Shown here one piece after another: positions 46,394 through 58,214 of a stretch of DNA of 64,000 bases. A program made the translations under genes and the position numbers. Source of the DNA: Sesamum alatum (lineage: Eukaryota > Streptophyta > Magnoliopsida > Lamiales > Pedaliaceae). Under the pieces are notes generated by a model. It did not search any database and was not told where the DNA came from. It worked only from the letters and a program-made list of their open reading frames with translations. Position 1 is the first letter of the stretch; the number at the start of each line of letters is the position of its first letter. Location of the stretch: the NCBI GenBank assembly GCA_034509735.1, contig JACGWO010000002.1:49287115-49351114 (forward strand). The letters run 5' to 3'.

Positions 46394-47632
46394 TCTATAT
46401 ATAATAAAACAGAATCATTGAGACTATCCACCTAAGCGTCACGTATGCGCAGACGTGGATAGTCTCAATGAGCTCTATTCTGCCAAATGGAATTTAACAA
46501 CTTTTTAGATAAAAGAGAAAAAATATTGGTATTTATCCTTAAGAATCTAATCAATATTATATGTATTTATCTTATAGATAACATTCAATAGTTTATCCAC
46601 AAAAGAATTGTATTTTATAAAAAAATAATTAAATAGAACTATATATAATATTCTTTTTAAATATAAAAATAAGTAAATAATTAATATATTAAAAATTAAA
46701 TTAATAAGTATAAAAATACAAAAGTATATTGAACACAAAAATCGATTTGAATTATTTTACTAACTATTTACCTAAAAAATGAGTGAATCTTTTGGATAAA
46801 CAAATAATGGTACACTTATCTAAATTTAAATATAAGATAAATGACAATTTATTAAGTTCCAAAATAACTAAGTAAGTAAAAATTACGAATAATTCAAAAT
46901 TTAAAATAAAATGAGTAATTGAAAAATAATTCAAAATTTAGAAATATTAATAATTAGTGAATATTAAAAATATAAGAGTATTAGTTAATATTGAAATGAA
47001 TTTTAGATTAATTGTATCCTTGACTAATTTATCTTTTGGATACATTCAGATAATGGGACATTTATCAACACTAAAAATAAAATAAAATACTTTCTTACAT
47101 GGCGAAATAAAATTCAAAGAGACACCGAAGAACTATGATTTATAAAAGCTAATAAAATAAAAAGTTATAAATAAAGTAAATTTTTATATGTAAAAAAATT
47201 AAAATTTAATATGATAATAATCACAAATAAAAAATATTGAAAGATGTAAATTAAGTTTGAATTTTAGATTGTATCACTAACAGATTTACCTGAATAAATT
47301 TGTAAATCTTTATAAAATCAAATAATCTAATATTTATCTAATTTAAATAAAAATAAATATATTTGCTTACAAGGTAAAAAAATTGAAGAGACACAAAAAC
47401 TGTTTTAAAAAGTTAATGAAATAAAAAATATAACTAAATTAATTTTATAATGTAACAATGACTAATTATAGAAAAATTAAAATGTAATATGATAATAATA
47501 AAAAAAATACTAATAGATATAAAAATAAATTTGAAGAATGTTACTTATTCATTTATTTAAAAAGATTATAAATATTTTAGATAAAGATAAATTATTATAC
47601 ACTTATCCGAATTATTTATTAGTTATATTTTA
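46394..47632 (+). mobile_element. Helitron copy a: intact 5' end, body, no 3' end
   Basis: Starts TCTATATATAATAAAAC after an A. A perfect hairpin follows: TCATTGAGACTATCCAC, a 23-base spacer, then GTGGATAGTCTCAATGA. The AT-rich body (ACTTTTTAGATAAAAGAG, GTTTATCCACAAAAGAATTG, ATTTTACTAACTATTTACC) runs directly into the next 5' end without a CTRR terminus. No Rep/helicase coding sequence is present, so it is non-autonomous. Confidence 0.8.
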
Positions 47633-47854
47633 TCTATATATAATAAAACAGAATAATTGAAACTATCCACCTAAGCGCCACATATACGCAGATGTGGATA
47701 GCCTCAATGAGTTCTATTCTACCAAATGGAATTTAACAACTTTTTAGATAAAAGAGAAAAAAATATTAGTATTTATCCAAAAGAATCTAATCAATATTAT
47801 ATATTTATATAACTTTTTAAGTAAATAAAAACATGTTTATCCAATATATGTGTA
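47633..47854 (+). mobile_element. Helitron copy b: 5' fragment
   Basis: TCTATATATAATAAAAC and the palindromic region with three arm mismatches, then about 150 bases of body, cut off by the next 5' end at 47855. Confidence 0.75.
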
Positions 47855-48431
47855 TCTACACATAATAAAACAGAATCATTGAGCCTATCCACCCAAGCGC
47901 GACGTATGCGAAGATGTGGATAGCCTCAATGAGCTCTATTCTGCCAAATGAAATTTAACAACTTTTTAGATAAAAGAGAAAAATAAATATTATTTATCCA
48001 AAAGAATCTAATCGATATTATATATTTATATACTTTTTATAAGTAACTAAAAAATATATTTATCCAATATATATTTACTTCTTTCGTAGATAACATTCAA
48101 TAATTTATCCACAAAAGAATTGTATTATTCAAAAACTAATTAAATAGAATTATAAGTAATTTTTTTAAAATATAAAAATAAGTAAATAATTAATACATTA
48201 AAAATTAAATTAATTAGTAAGTATAAAAATACGAAACGAAATTGAATACAAAAATGAATTTAAATTATTTTACTAACTATTTACCTAAAAAAATGAGTGA
48301 ATCTTTTGGATAAACAAATAATCATACACTTATCTGAATTTAAATATAAGGTAAATGACAATTTTTTAAGTGGCAAAATAACTAAGTAAATAAAACTGCA
48401 AATAATTCAAACTTTAAAATAAAATGAGTAA
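47855..48431 (+). mobile_element. Helitron copy c: 5' end and partial body
   Basis: TCTACACATAATAAAAC and a hairpin with one mismatch, body as in copy a, ending at AAAATGAGTAA where copy d begins. Confidence 0.75.
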
Positions 48432-48723
48432 TCTATGTATAATAAAACAAAATCATTGAGACTATCTACTCAAGCGCCACGTATGTGCAGATGATGATAG
48501 CATCAATGAGCTCTATTATGCCAAACGGAATTTAACAATTTTTTTAGATAAAAAAGAAAAAGAAATATTAGTATTTATCTAAAAGAACCTAATCGATCTT
48601 ATATATTTATATACTTTTATAAGTAAATAAAAAATATATTTATCCAATACATATGTACTTATTTTGTAGATAATATCCAATAGTTTATCCACAAAAAAAT
48701 TATATTTTTCAAAACTAATTAAA
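48432..48723 (+). mobile_element. Helitron copy d: degenerate 5' fragment
   Basis: TCTATGTATAATAAAAC and a hairpin with several mismatches. It sits exactly after the body phrase AAAATGAGTAA, that is, inside another copy's body. Confidence 0.7.
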
Positions 48724-49547
48724 TCTATATATAATAAAACAGAATCATTGATACTATCCACCTAAGCGCCACGTATGCGCAGACGTGGATAGTCTCAATG
48801 AGCTCTATTCTGCCAAATGGAATTTAACAACTTTTTAGATAAAAGAGAAAAAATATTGGTATTTATCCTTAAGAATCTAATCAATATTATATGTATTTAT
48901 CTTATAGATAACATTCAATAGTTTATCCACAAAAGAATTGTATTTTATAAAAAATAATTAAATAGAACTATGTATAATATTCTTTTTAAATATAAAAATA
49001 AGTAAATAATTAATATATTAAAAATTAAATTAATAAGTATAAAAATACAAAAGTATATTGAACACAAAAGTCGATTTAACAACTTTTTAGATAAAAGAAT
49101 CTAATCAATATTATATGTATTTATCTTATAGATAACATTCAATAGTTTATCCACAAAAGAATTGTATTTTATAAAAAATAATTAAATAGAACTATGTATA
49201 ATATTCTTTTTAAATATAAAAATAAGTAAATAATTAATATATTAAAAATTAAATTAATAAGTATAAAAATACAAAAGTATATTGAACACAAAAGTCGATT
49301 TAACAACTTTTTAGATAAAAGAGAAAAAATATTGGTATTTATCCTTAAGAATCTAATCAATATTATATGTATTTATCTTATAGATAACATTCAATAGTTT
49401 ATCCACAAAAGAATTGTATTTTATAAAAAATAATTAAATAGAACTATGTATAATATTCTTTTTAAATATAAAAATAAGTAAATAATTAATATATTAAAAA
49501 TTAAATTAATAAGTATAAAAATACAAAAGTATATTGAACACAAAAGT
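48724..49547 (+). mobile_element. Helitron copy e with internally triplicated body
   Basis: TCTATATATAATAAAAC and a hairpin with one mismatch. The body segment from ACTTTTTAGATAAAAG to ATTGAACACAAAAGT then occurs three times in tandem (about 48829-49082, 49083-49306, 49307-49547). The middle copy lacks ~25 bases near its start. The copies are nearly identical, so the triplication is recent. Confidence 0.8.
48829..49547. repeat. ~225-250-bp tandem repeat, three copies
   Basis: Three near-identical direct copies of a Helitron body segment. Junctions 1/2 and 2/3 both read CAAAAGTCGATTTAACAAC, so the same join was made, or copied, twice. Confidence 0.85.
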
Positions 49548-49767
49548 ATATAATAAAACAGAATCATTGAGACTATCCACTTAAGCGCCACGTATGCACA
49601 GATATGAATAGCCTCAATGAGCTCTATTGTGCCAAATGGAATTTAACAACTTTTTAGATAAAAGAGAAAAAAAAATATTAGTATTTATCCAAAAGAATCT
49701 AATCAATATTATATGTTTATATAACTTTTTTAAGTAAATAAAAACATATTTATCCAATATATATGTA
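49548..49767 (+). mobile_element. Helitron copy f: 5' fragment lacking the first bases
   Basis: Begins at TATATAATAAAACAGAATC, missing the terminal TC, followed by a degenerate hairpin and ~150 bases of body. Confidence 0.65.
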
Positions 49768-51068
49768 TCTATATATAATAAAAGAGAATCATTGAGATAT
49801 CCACTTAAGCGCCACGTATGCACATATGTGGATAGCCTCAATGAGCTCTATTGTGCCAAATGGAATTTAACAACTTTTTAGATAAAAGAGAAAAATAAAT
49901 ATTAGTATTTATCCAAAAGAATTTAATCAATATTATATGTTTATATAACTTTTTTAAGTAAATAAAAACATATTTATTCAATATATATGTCTTATCTTAT
50001 AGATAACATTCAATAGTTTATCCACAAAAGAATTGTATTTTCTAAAAAATAATTAAATAGAACTATATATAATATTCTTTTAAATATTAAAATAAGTACA
50101 TAATTAATATATTAAAAATTAAGTTAATACGTATAAGCATACGAAAGTATATTGAACACAAAAATGAATTTGGATTATTTTACTAACTATTTACCTAAAA
50201 AAATGAGTGAATCTTTTGGATAAACAAATACTGGTACACTTATCTAAATTTAAATATAAGATAAATGATAATTTTTTAAGTTCCAAAATAACTACGTAAG
50301 TAAAAATTATAAATAATTCAAAATTTAAAATAAAATGAGTAAATGACAAATAATTCAAAATTTAGAAATAAAATAATTATTGAATATTAAAAACATAAGA
50401 CTATTTTTTAATATTAAAATGAATTTTAGCTTAATTGTATCCCTGACTAATTTATCTTTTGGATACATTCAAATCATTTATCAACACTAAATAAAAATAA
50501 AATATTTTCTTACATGGCAAAATAAAATTCAAAGAGATATCGGAGAACTATGGTTTATAAAAGCTAATAAAATAAAATATTCTAAATAAAGTAAATTTTT
50601 ATATGTAAAAAAATTAAAATTTAATATGATAATCGTCACAAATAAAAAAAATATTGAAAGATGTAGAAGTAAGTTTGAATTTTAGATTGTATCCCTAACC
50701 AATTTACTTGAACAAATTTATAAATCTTTATAAAATAAAATAATCTAACATTTATCTAATTTAAATAAAAATAAAATATATTTGCTTACAAGGTAAAATA
50801 AAATTCGAAGAGACACAAAACTGTTTTAAAAAGTTAATAAAATAAAAAATATAAATAAATTTAATTTTATAATGTGACAATGACTAATGATATAAAAATT
50901 AAAATGTAAATATGATAATAATAAAAAACAAAAAAAAAAAACTAATAGATATAAAAATAAATTTGAAGAATGTTACTTATTCATTTATTTAAAAAGATTA
51001 TAAATATTTTGAATAAAGACAAATTATTATACACTTCCGAATTGTTTGTTAGTTATATTTTATCAATA
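49768..51068 (+). mobile_element. Helitron copy g: 5' end and long body
   Basis: TCTATATATAATAAAAG and a degenerate hairpin, then the same ~1.2-kb body as copy a, ending at the same junction phrase (GTTAGTTATATTTTATC) before the next 5' end. Confidence 0.75.
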
Positions 51069-52731
51069 TCTATATATAATAAAATAGAACCATTGAGACT
51101 ATCCACCTAAGCGTCATGTATACACAAATGTGGACAACCTCAATGAGCTTCATTCTGCCAATGAACATTTACAAATTTTTAGATAAAAAGAAAAAATATA
51201 TATATTTATACTCATCCAAAAGAATCTAATCAATATTATTTGTTTATCTATTTTTTATAGTATATAAAAACATGTTTATTCAAATATATATATATATATA
51301 TATATATTTATCCAACAAATAAAAGTTCATTTGATTCAAAATATCATTAATATAAATATCAATTATTGTTCATTATATCCAATAATATGAAATATTGTCT
51401 GAATTAATTATTCGTTATATAAATATAGTTTCTTATAATATAGCCATAATATTTGATTTATGATATTTTGTATAAAGATCCTATAGGTGATATGACTATT
51501 GAATATTTGATACATAATAAACTATAATATCTAAATATTATGTGTATAAATAATAATAATAATAATAATAATAATATGAAAAAACTATAGGTTAGTATAT
51601 ATAAAAAAATATTACATTTATTGAAAATATAATAATTTCTTCTTTTGTAATTATCCATGTTTATCCCAAAAATTCTAATCTTCATGGGGAGAATCACTTC
51701 ATGATTATCTATTAAAAAATTTAAATATTTTTAAAATTTTCATTAATGATAAAGATAACTCATTTTTATAAAACTTATCTACTATTGCCTTTCGAAATTC
51801 AAAATTACTCAAGATAAATAGTTTGTAAAATAATAAATAATGGGTCTGCAGAAGCAGCACAAACGTAAATCGCAAGGCTGTGAAATCTTACGCTACACTA
51901 GCATGTAAATTTCTCTTTCCACCTCCATATTTTTTCCTTTACTTATATTTTAAGTGAGAATTTCAAAATTTTATAAAGTTATTTTTTGCAATCATCGATG
52001 AAACAAGTATGTACATATTCATATCAATGATAATGTCGATGATTTATAATTCAATCATTGACAAGTTCAGTATTTATTCTGCATTTTTATGTTTCTATAA
52101 GACACAATTTCTCTAATTTAATTATTTTTTTATGAATATCTAACATTTTTAATTTGTTTTGTTAGTTATTGCACTAAAGAAATGCATTAATTAAAAAATT
52201 GTTAATCAAGGATGTGTTATGACATTTCAAAAATCACGATTCCTCCTATTTGTCCTCTTCTGTAAATCATTTTAATTTTGAATTATTTATTAAATACTAA
52301 TTTTGTTTTAAAATTAAAATTATTTGTATTATTTATTTATTAAAGCACATGTCTGCTCTATGGTAGCCTTTTTTGAATATTTTTTTTACCACTTAATGAA
52401 ATAAAGTATTTTTTATTAAAGTAATTATTTATCTTATTTATTTTTATTTTGAAGCACATATTCATTATTCATTTTAAAGCATATATTCATTGTTTACCTT
52501 TATCCAAAAAAAATCACTTATCATTTAAGATAATTAGTTAGTAAAACGTTTAACTTTATTTTTATATCCAATACACGTTTTTATTTTTATACTTATTAAT
52601 TACTTTAACTTTAAGTTTTAAATTCTTTATTATTTATTTATTTTTATATTTCAAATTTTAAATTATTTATAAACTTATTTCTTTATTTTATTGAAAATAC
52701 AATTCTCCCCTGCCTTGGCACGGGGTACTAA
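51069..52731 (+). mobile_element. Helitron copy h: 5' end to a degenerate 3' terminus
   Basis: TCTATATATAATAAAAT at the left. At 52707-52731 CCCCTGCCTTGGCACGGGG is a hairpin with one base lost from a stem, followed by TACTAA as a possible CTRR end. The interior differs from copies a and g and includes (TA)n at 51285-51307 and (AAT)n at 51550-51574. The pairing of these two ends is inferred. Confidence 0.55.
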
Positions 52732-52832
52732 ATTTACATCTTTCAATATTTTTTATTTGTGATTATTATCATATTAAATTTTAATTTAGTTATATTTTTT
52801 ATTTCATAGTTAAATTTTAATAAAATGAGTAA
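52732..52832 (-). mobile_element. Inverted fragment of Helitron body
   Basis: ACATCTTTCAATATTTTTTA with TTTGTGATTATTATCATATT is the reverse complement of body sequence found near 47195-47250 and 50615-50665, showing an inversion or opposite-strand insertion. Confidence 0.7.
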
Positions 52833-54080
52833 TCTATATATAATAAAACAGAATCATTGAGACTATCCACCCAAGCGCCACGTAGGCGCAGATGCGGATC
52901 GCCTCAATGAGCTCTATTCAGCCAAATGGAATTTAATTACTTTTTAGATAAAAGAGAAAAAAGATATTAGTATTTATCCAAAATAATCTAATCGATAATA
53001 TATATATTTATATACTTTTAATAAGTAAATAAAAAATATATTTATCCAAGATATGTTTACTTATTTTACAGATAACATCCAACAGTTTATCCACAAAAGA
53101 ATTATATTTTCTAAAAAATAATTAAATAGAACTATATAATATTCTTTTAAATATAAAATAAGTAAAATAATTAATATATTAAAAATTAAGTAAATAACTA
53201 TAAAAATATGAAAGTATATTAAACACATAAATGAATTTGGATTATTTTACTAACTATTTACCTGAAAAAATGAGTGAATCTTTTGGATAAACAAATAATG
53301 GTACACTTATCTAAATTTAAGTATAAGATAAATGACAATTTTTTAAGTTTCAAAATAACTAAGTAAGTAAAAATTATAAATAATTCAAAATTTAAATTAA
53401 AACGAGTAATAGGAAAATAATTCAAAATTTAGAAAAATAATTAGTGAATTTTAAAAATATAAGAATATTATTTGATGTTAAAATGATTTTTAGATTAATT
53501 CTATCCTTGACTAATTTATCTTTTGGATACATTCAAATCATTTATCAACACTAAATAAAAATAAAATATTTTCTTACATGGCAAAATAAAATTCAAATAG
53601 ACACTGGAAAATTATGGTTTATAAAAGCTAATAAAAAATAAAGTAAATTTTTATATGTAAAAGATTAAAATTTAATATGATAATAATCACAATTAAAAAT
53701 AATATTGAAAGATGTAAAAATAAGTTTGAATTTTATGTTGTATCCCTAACCAATTTACCTGAACAAATTTGTAAATCTTTATAAAATCAAATAATCTATC
53801 ATTTATCTATTTTAAATAAAATAAAATATTTTTGCAATTTATAATCAAAGAAATTAAAAGAATATAATAATCTATAATTGTATGGATATTTTTCTAAATA
53901 ATTAATGATACCTCATACAATTCAAGAAACTTATATTTTATATAATTTTTATTAGAACTAATATACAAAGATAGATAATTTTTGTTCAACTTTATAAGTA
54001 TATATTTTTAAATATTTATTATTATAGTCACGATTTAAACTGAAAATACTCCCCGTGCCTTGGCACGGGTTTTGTACTAG
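52833..54080 (+). mobile_element. Complete non-autonomous Helitron (1,248 bp), copy i
   Basis: Left: A then TCTATATATAATAAAAC and the palindromic region (three arm mismatches). Right: hairpin CCCGTGCC-TT-GGCACGGG at 54052-54069, 7 bases, then CTAG ending at 54080, with T next. All Helitron hallmarks are present: TC start, CTAG end, hairpin about 11 bases from the terminus, and insertion between A and T. No protein is encoded. Confidence 0.85.
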
Positions 54081-54443
54081 TTTCTAAACATAATACAAGA
54101 TCTTCTAAAACCTGAATTTGTTTAAAATAAACACAAATTGAATTAGTATCATGATCTTGAGGATAGAGTTTTGTATGGATAAGTACTAATTTTGAAAATA
54201 AAATATTGTGTAGATGATTTTGTAGATAAATACAAACTAAATTCTTATTTAAAATAAATGAGATTTTTTCTTAGTAATTAAAAAATTCAAAATTATCAAA
54301 AATTAGTATTGAGTCAAAATTACTTCAATTGCAGTCAAAGTTACCAAATAAAATTTTTCTTTATAATTAAAAAATTCAAAATTATCAAAAATTAGTATGG
54401 AATCAAAATTACCTCAATTATAGTCAAAAATCGTTCTAATGTA

Positions 54444-54737
54444 TCTATATCTTATTATTAAGGGAGAGCACACTTTAAATATCTCTCGATTTTTGATTTT
54501 CCAATTTTAGTTTTTTTGTTTAAAACTTATTCATTTATTTATTTTTCTGCTTCATGTTCAAGTAACTACTTATGCCCCATTTATTATTCCACTAATTCGT
54601 ATTTTCTTTATATACGAATTTTCTCATTCATTTATTTTTCTATTTTATTTTACTCAATTACATTCTGATAATAAATTATTAGTTTAATATAATTATTATT
54701 ATATTTGCACAAGCCTCCAGCGTGCGTGTTTTACTAG
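54444..54737 (+). mobile_element. Possible short Helitron of a different family
   Basis: ATCTATATCTTATTATTAAG at the left (A before TC), and GCAC...GTGC followed by GTGTTTTACTAG at the right. The base after CTAG is C, not T, and the hairpin is weak, so this is tentative. Confidence 0.5.
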
Positions 54738-54814
54738 CGTATATATAGATAACCTTAAAAGATGCTAGGATAATTTGCCTCAGGAAAAATAGGGTGATAA
54801 ATAAACAAAATACC

Positions 54815-54935
54815 CTATGCAACAACAACCGGGGCGCCGCCTCTATACAAATCTTCATCATCAGTCGTAGATAGTTGTTCAATTTTCTCAACAATTTGGC
54901 GAATGATAGCACTTGACCCCTCATCAATCAAGACG
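54815..54935 (-). pseudogene. Isolated 3'-terminal exon-like fragment, 39 codons
   Basis: On the minus strand GATGTTACCAG|C looks like a splice acceptor. It is followed by an open frame VLIDEGSSAIIRQIVEKIEQ, then a 19-residue tail ending GGAPVVVA and a stop. The frame is unusually protein-like for this AT-rich region. I do not recognise the protein, and no upstream exons are visible within the next kilobase. It may be a captured or orphaned gene fragment. Confidence 0.35.
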
Positions 54936-54937
54936 CT

Positions 54938-55416
54938 GGTAACATCAATTCAAATAACAAAACCAAGTCTATATTTTGTTATGTACTTTAAAAAACTATT
55001 CGTTTTATAATATATCAAATGAATCTTTACATTATTAGTCCAAATATCTTTCTCAATAGTCAACATATTATCCATTTTTTTTCACTACGTGAACATCTGA
55101 AATCTTTATAAGAAAATGATCGGTAAGAAACCAACCCAGCCCAGCCCATTTTAGACTCATTAATTTAGAACCACTAAAAATACAGATCGATATAAAATTT
55201 GGTCATTCGTCATGCCAAATAAAAATAGACTATTGACCATATAATTTTAAAGATGTGAAATATAACATATTTGTTTCTAAATAAGGAACCCAGACACAGT
55301 CAAAAACAAACTGGTAATAAGAATGGGTTCTATCAGACAACTAAGTCAAAATACATATTGGAACAAGCACAGGTAGCCAGCCAGCCAGCCAGCCAGCCAA
55401 CAGATGATCACGCGGT
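54938..55416. other. Intergenic and RTNLB 3' region
   Basis: AT-rich. The part nearest 55417 must contain the RTNLB 3' UTR, including the (AGCC)n tract at 55377-55399. Confidence 0.45.
55377..55399. repeat. (AGCC)n microsatellite
   Basis: About six copies of a CCAG/AGCC tetranucleotide just downstream of the RTNLB stop codon, probably in its 3' UTR. Confidence 0.9.
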
Positions 55417-57495
55417 TTACAGCAACTTCTTGTCTTTCAAAGGCCCTCTAGGGATTTTACTTAAAACCTTGGCATTGAACACTGCGTACTGTTTCTTTAG
55501 CTCCGCCTCAGCTTTCTCAGCAAACGCATCAACCTGATCCTCATATTTTTCATAAAGCACCGGCACCGTGTGCAACAAAACAAAACCTGTTTTGGTGGGT
55601 AAGAGTAAACCCAAACAAAACCAAATTACAAACCCAAACAACAATTGTATAATTCAGAAACAAGCATCATTCACATAGATAGAAAGCCAGCAGGTTACTT
55701 ACATATGTAGAACAAGGTCAGAAAGTTGAAGTAGTTCCCCAGAATGGAAAGAACCCATAGGCCAGCAATCACCTAAAAAACCATAAGCAACATTATTAGT
55801 AAGCAACAAATGGGCTCACAACAGTAAAATAATTCCATATATACCGATTACTAAGCAACAGAGGAGTTCTAGGGTTACGTATATAATATTTGTTAATTCA
55901 GGATGCCGATTGATGGCATAAACCAACAAATTACAGTGTAAATCAGGATAGTCCCAGAAGATTGACATACTGCAAGGAATTTCTTTAGCTCTCTCCCTGA
56001 TGCAATCTCTCTAAGGATGGCTAGAGCTCTATTGAATTCAATCCTAAAGGCAGCAGCTATACCCAGAACAATATCCTCTGGGACAATAATTTCTGGGATC
56101 TTCGGTGGAGACCTGAAAAGCATGAGAGAAAGTCAGATGCGTGTAAAAGTACCAACAAAATGTGATCTTCTAGGTCAATCTGGAAGCATACTTGTTGATG
56201 AAGGTGGATGCATTTGACCACAGGAATATGAGGGCTAGAGCAAGGATCAGAATATGGCACACTAGAGTGAGCAAGTGATACTCGAGCAATTCAAAAAGCA
56301 CCCAAATTGCAGTGGCAACACCAAGCACACCGGCAGTAATTTTCTTGTCCCTCCATAGGAAAATATCAGCAGCTGCCAGAAAATTCATTCTTGTGAGTAA
56401 CATAACAAAATAAATAAGAGATAATCCAGCATGATGATGTGAGAGAAATAGATGATTGCCATGTCACGCCCATATCAGAAGAATACATGATTCCTCAATC
56501 TATGCGCGACAAAAAGCATCTTAAAGACGCATAGGTAACTCGTTATCTAGGAATAGCACTTAATTTACAGTTTAAAATCAAGACAAAGGCACAAAATTGC
56601 AACAGCTTATCGAAAGATGGCATAAGACATCTGGCACACCATTTGTCAAATGAAAAGTTGATCCTGGGTGAAGAGGATTGCACCTATAGTCCAGTTCAGC
56701 AACAGAAAAGGAAACACATTGATTTTCCCCCGAAATAAAGTTCGTAATGCACAATTGCAGATACAAACAACTGAAATACTCATAATTAACTGGAACTGAA
56801 GTAAAACAAATCTGGCACATAAATCACTCGCAATACATCTTTCTAGAATAATAACCAAACCAGATGAAACTTCAACACCATCAGAGTTCTGAAACAAATA
56901 AAAAAAAAATATCAGCACTACAATTTCCACTCTATTCCAAATTGCAAATGTTCAAAAGCTAATTAGCAATATTTTTTTGTCAGAACCTTTGCTGCTAAAG
57001 CATCTTAGTCCAATCAAGTGAACAGAACACTGCGTGTATGCATCTCTACTGGTCAAATCATAGAAAATATCAAATTTCTGTACTGTAAATCTAAGAGTCA
57101 CATAAGTCAATCTACAAGTAAACCTACAGTTCAAGTATTAGTCCAAAAAAAAAAAGAGCAACTTGTGAGTTTCCACACTATGACCATCACATCTAAACAC
57201 ATGAAACACAAAGACACCTCATATACCCGAACAAATCTGTAATCAAAACCAATCTAAAAATTTCAGAACACAATGCCGTACGTTTTCCACCGCCTAGAAC
57301 CTTGTGCACTGGCTTTTCACGGCCGAACAGGCGATAGATCTTGGACTTCACGGCGGCTGCGGCCGACTTGATGTCCTTGTTGTCGTCGGAGTCCGACGAA
57401 GACGAATCAGAGCCGTGAAACTTCTCCGTGATCTTATCCATCAGAGATTCAGCGGCCGATTCGTGCTTCTCGCGCTCACCGTCGTGATCCGCCAT
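55417..57495 (-). CDS. RTNLB: Reticulon-like protein B (RTNLB), 5 exons, 258 aa
   Basis: Exons (minus strand, 5' to 3'): 57282-57495, 56192-56372, 55971-56112, 55703-55772, 55417-55586; 777 nt, all GT-AG. Start [18 protein letters not shown], an acidic Ser/Asp-rich stretch ([10 protein letters not shown]), then [20 protein letters not shown] and [17 protein letters not shown], the canonical start of the plant reticulon domain. Two long hydrophobic hairpins follow: roughly residues 82-122, and [20 protein letters not shown] onward. Between them lies the amphipathic loop ([20 protein letters not shown]). The C-terminus is [11 protein letters not shown], giving a KKxx ER-retrieval motif. Reticulons shape ER tubules and constrict plasmodesmal desmotubules (established). 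Length and layout fit RTNLB1-8; the exact paralogue is not decided. Confidence 0.95.
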
Positions 57496-58210
57496 CGGTT
57501 CAATTCCGATCTCAATCGCCGCAGTACAGTGACTCTTTGAATACAAATTTCGGCCCTTCTTTTCAGAGATATTTTGTGTTACTAGAACGCTCAATGAAGG
57601 AAAGTGAGAGGCGAGCGACTTTAAAGGAGTGGAATTAGGGTTCGGGATTACGGAGCCTGAGGTTCGGAGTAACGGAAACCGAGGAAAGGAGCTCTCAGAC
57701 ACTGCTATTGGGGTTTAAAAGCTTAACGGTTGGCGTTAGGTTTGAGTTTGGCAGCCTGTAACATAATTTTTGAATTTCAATTATCCCCGCGACGCCGTCG
57801 TTTAGTAGAACGTGCACTCCCGTACGTCACTGAACCCGCTCATTTGGAGCGTGTTGTCACGTGGCAGCAGCTGAGTAGTCGGATGGGCCTGGGCCGTGTT
57901 AATGCATTTTGGGCCTGGAGGGTCTAATCTTGATGCTTTTGGGCCGGATTCCGCAATTAGAGTGCATTATCAACATTTAATTCTTGAGGCACATTCAATT
58001 AAAAAATATATATTTTTTAATTGAATAAATTAAAATGATCAAAAATAAAGAAATATATGAATTAAGAAGTTAAAAATACATGAAATTTTGAGAATAAGCG
58101 AGACAAATTGAAAGTTAAAAAAGAAAAAGAAAATAGTTAAAAATTAGTAAAAAAAATTATCAAAAGTGAGATGGACGGACCAAAAGTAAGGACGCTAAAA
58201 GACCCATTTT
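57496..58210. other. RTNLB leader and promoter, then AT-rich DNA
   Basis: Up to about 57720 the sequence is GC-balanced and probably leader. GGCCTGGGCC and GGGCCTGGAGGG near 57885-57920, with GGGCCGG at 57941, resemble site II-type elements. No second gene is evident on the plus strand. Confidence 0.4.
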
Positions 58211-58214
58211 CAAT

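Noticed and set aside
46547..49841. Several 60-75-codon minus-strand frames repeated through the Helitron region
   Set aside because: They are the same AT-rich Helitron body read backwards; repetition reflects the transposon, not a gene family.
46394..51100. CRISPR-like array, because a ~50-base motif recurs
   Set aside because: Spacing is irregular (about 220-1300 bases), the motif is a Helitron 5' end, and the DNA is plant nuclear.
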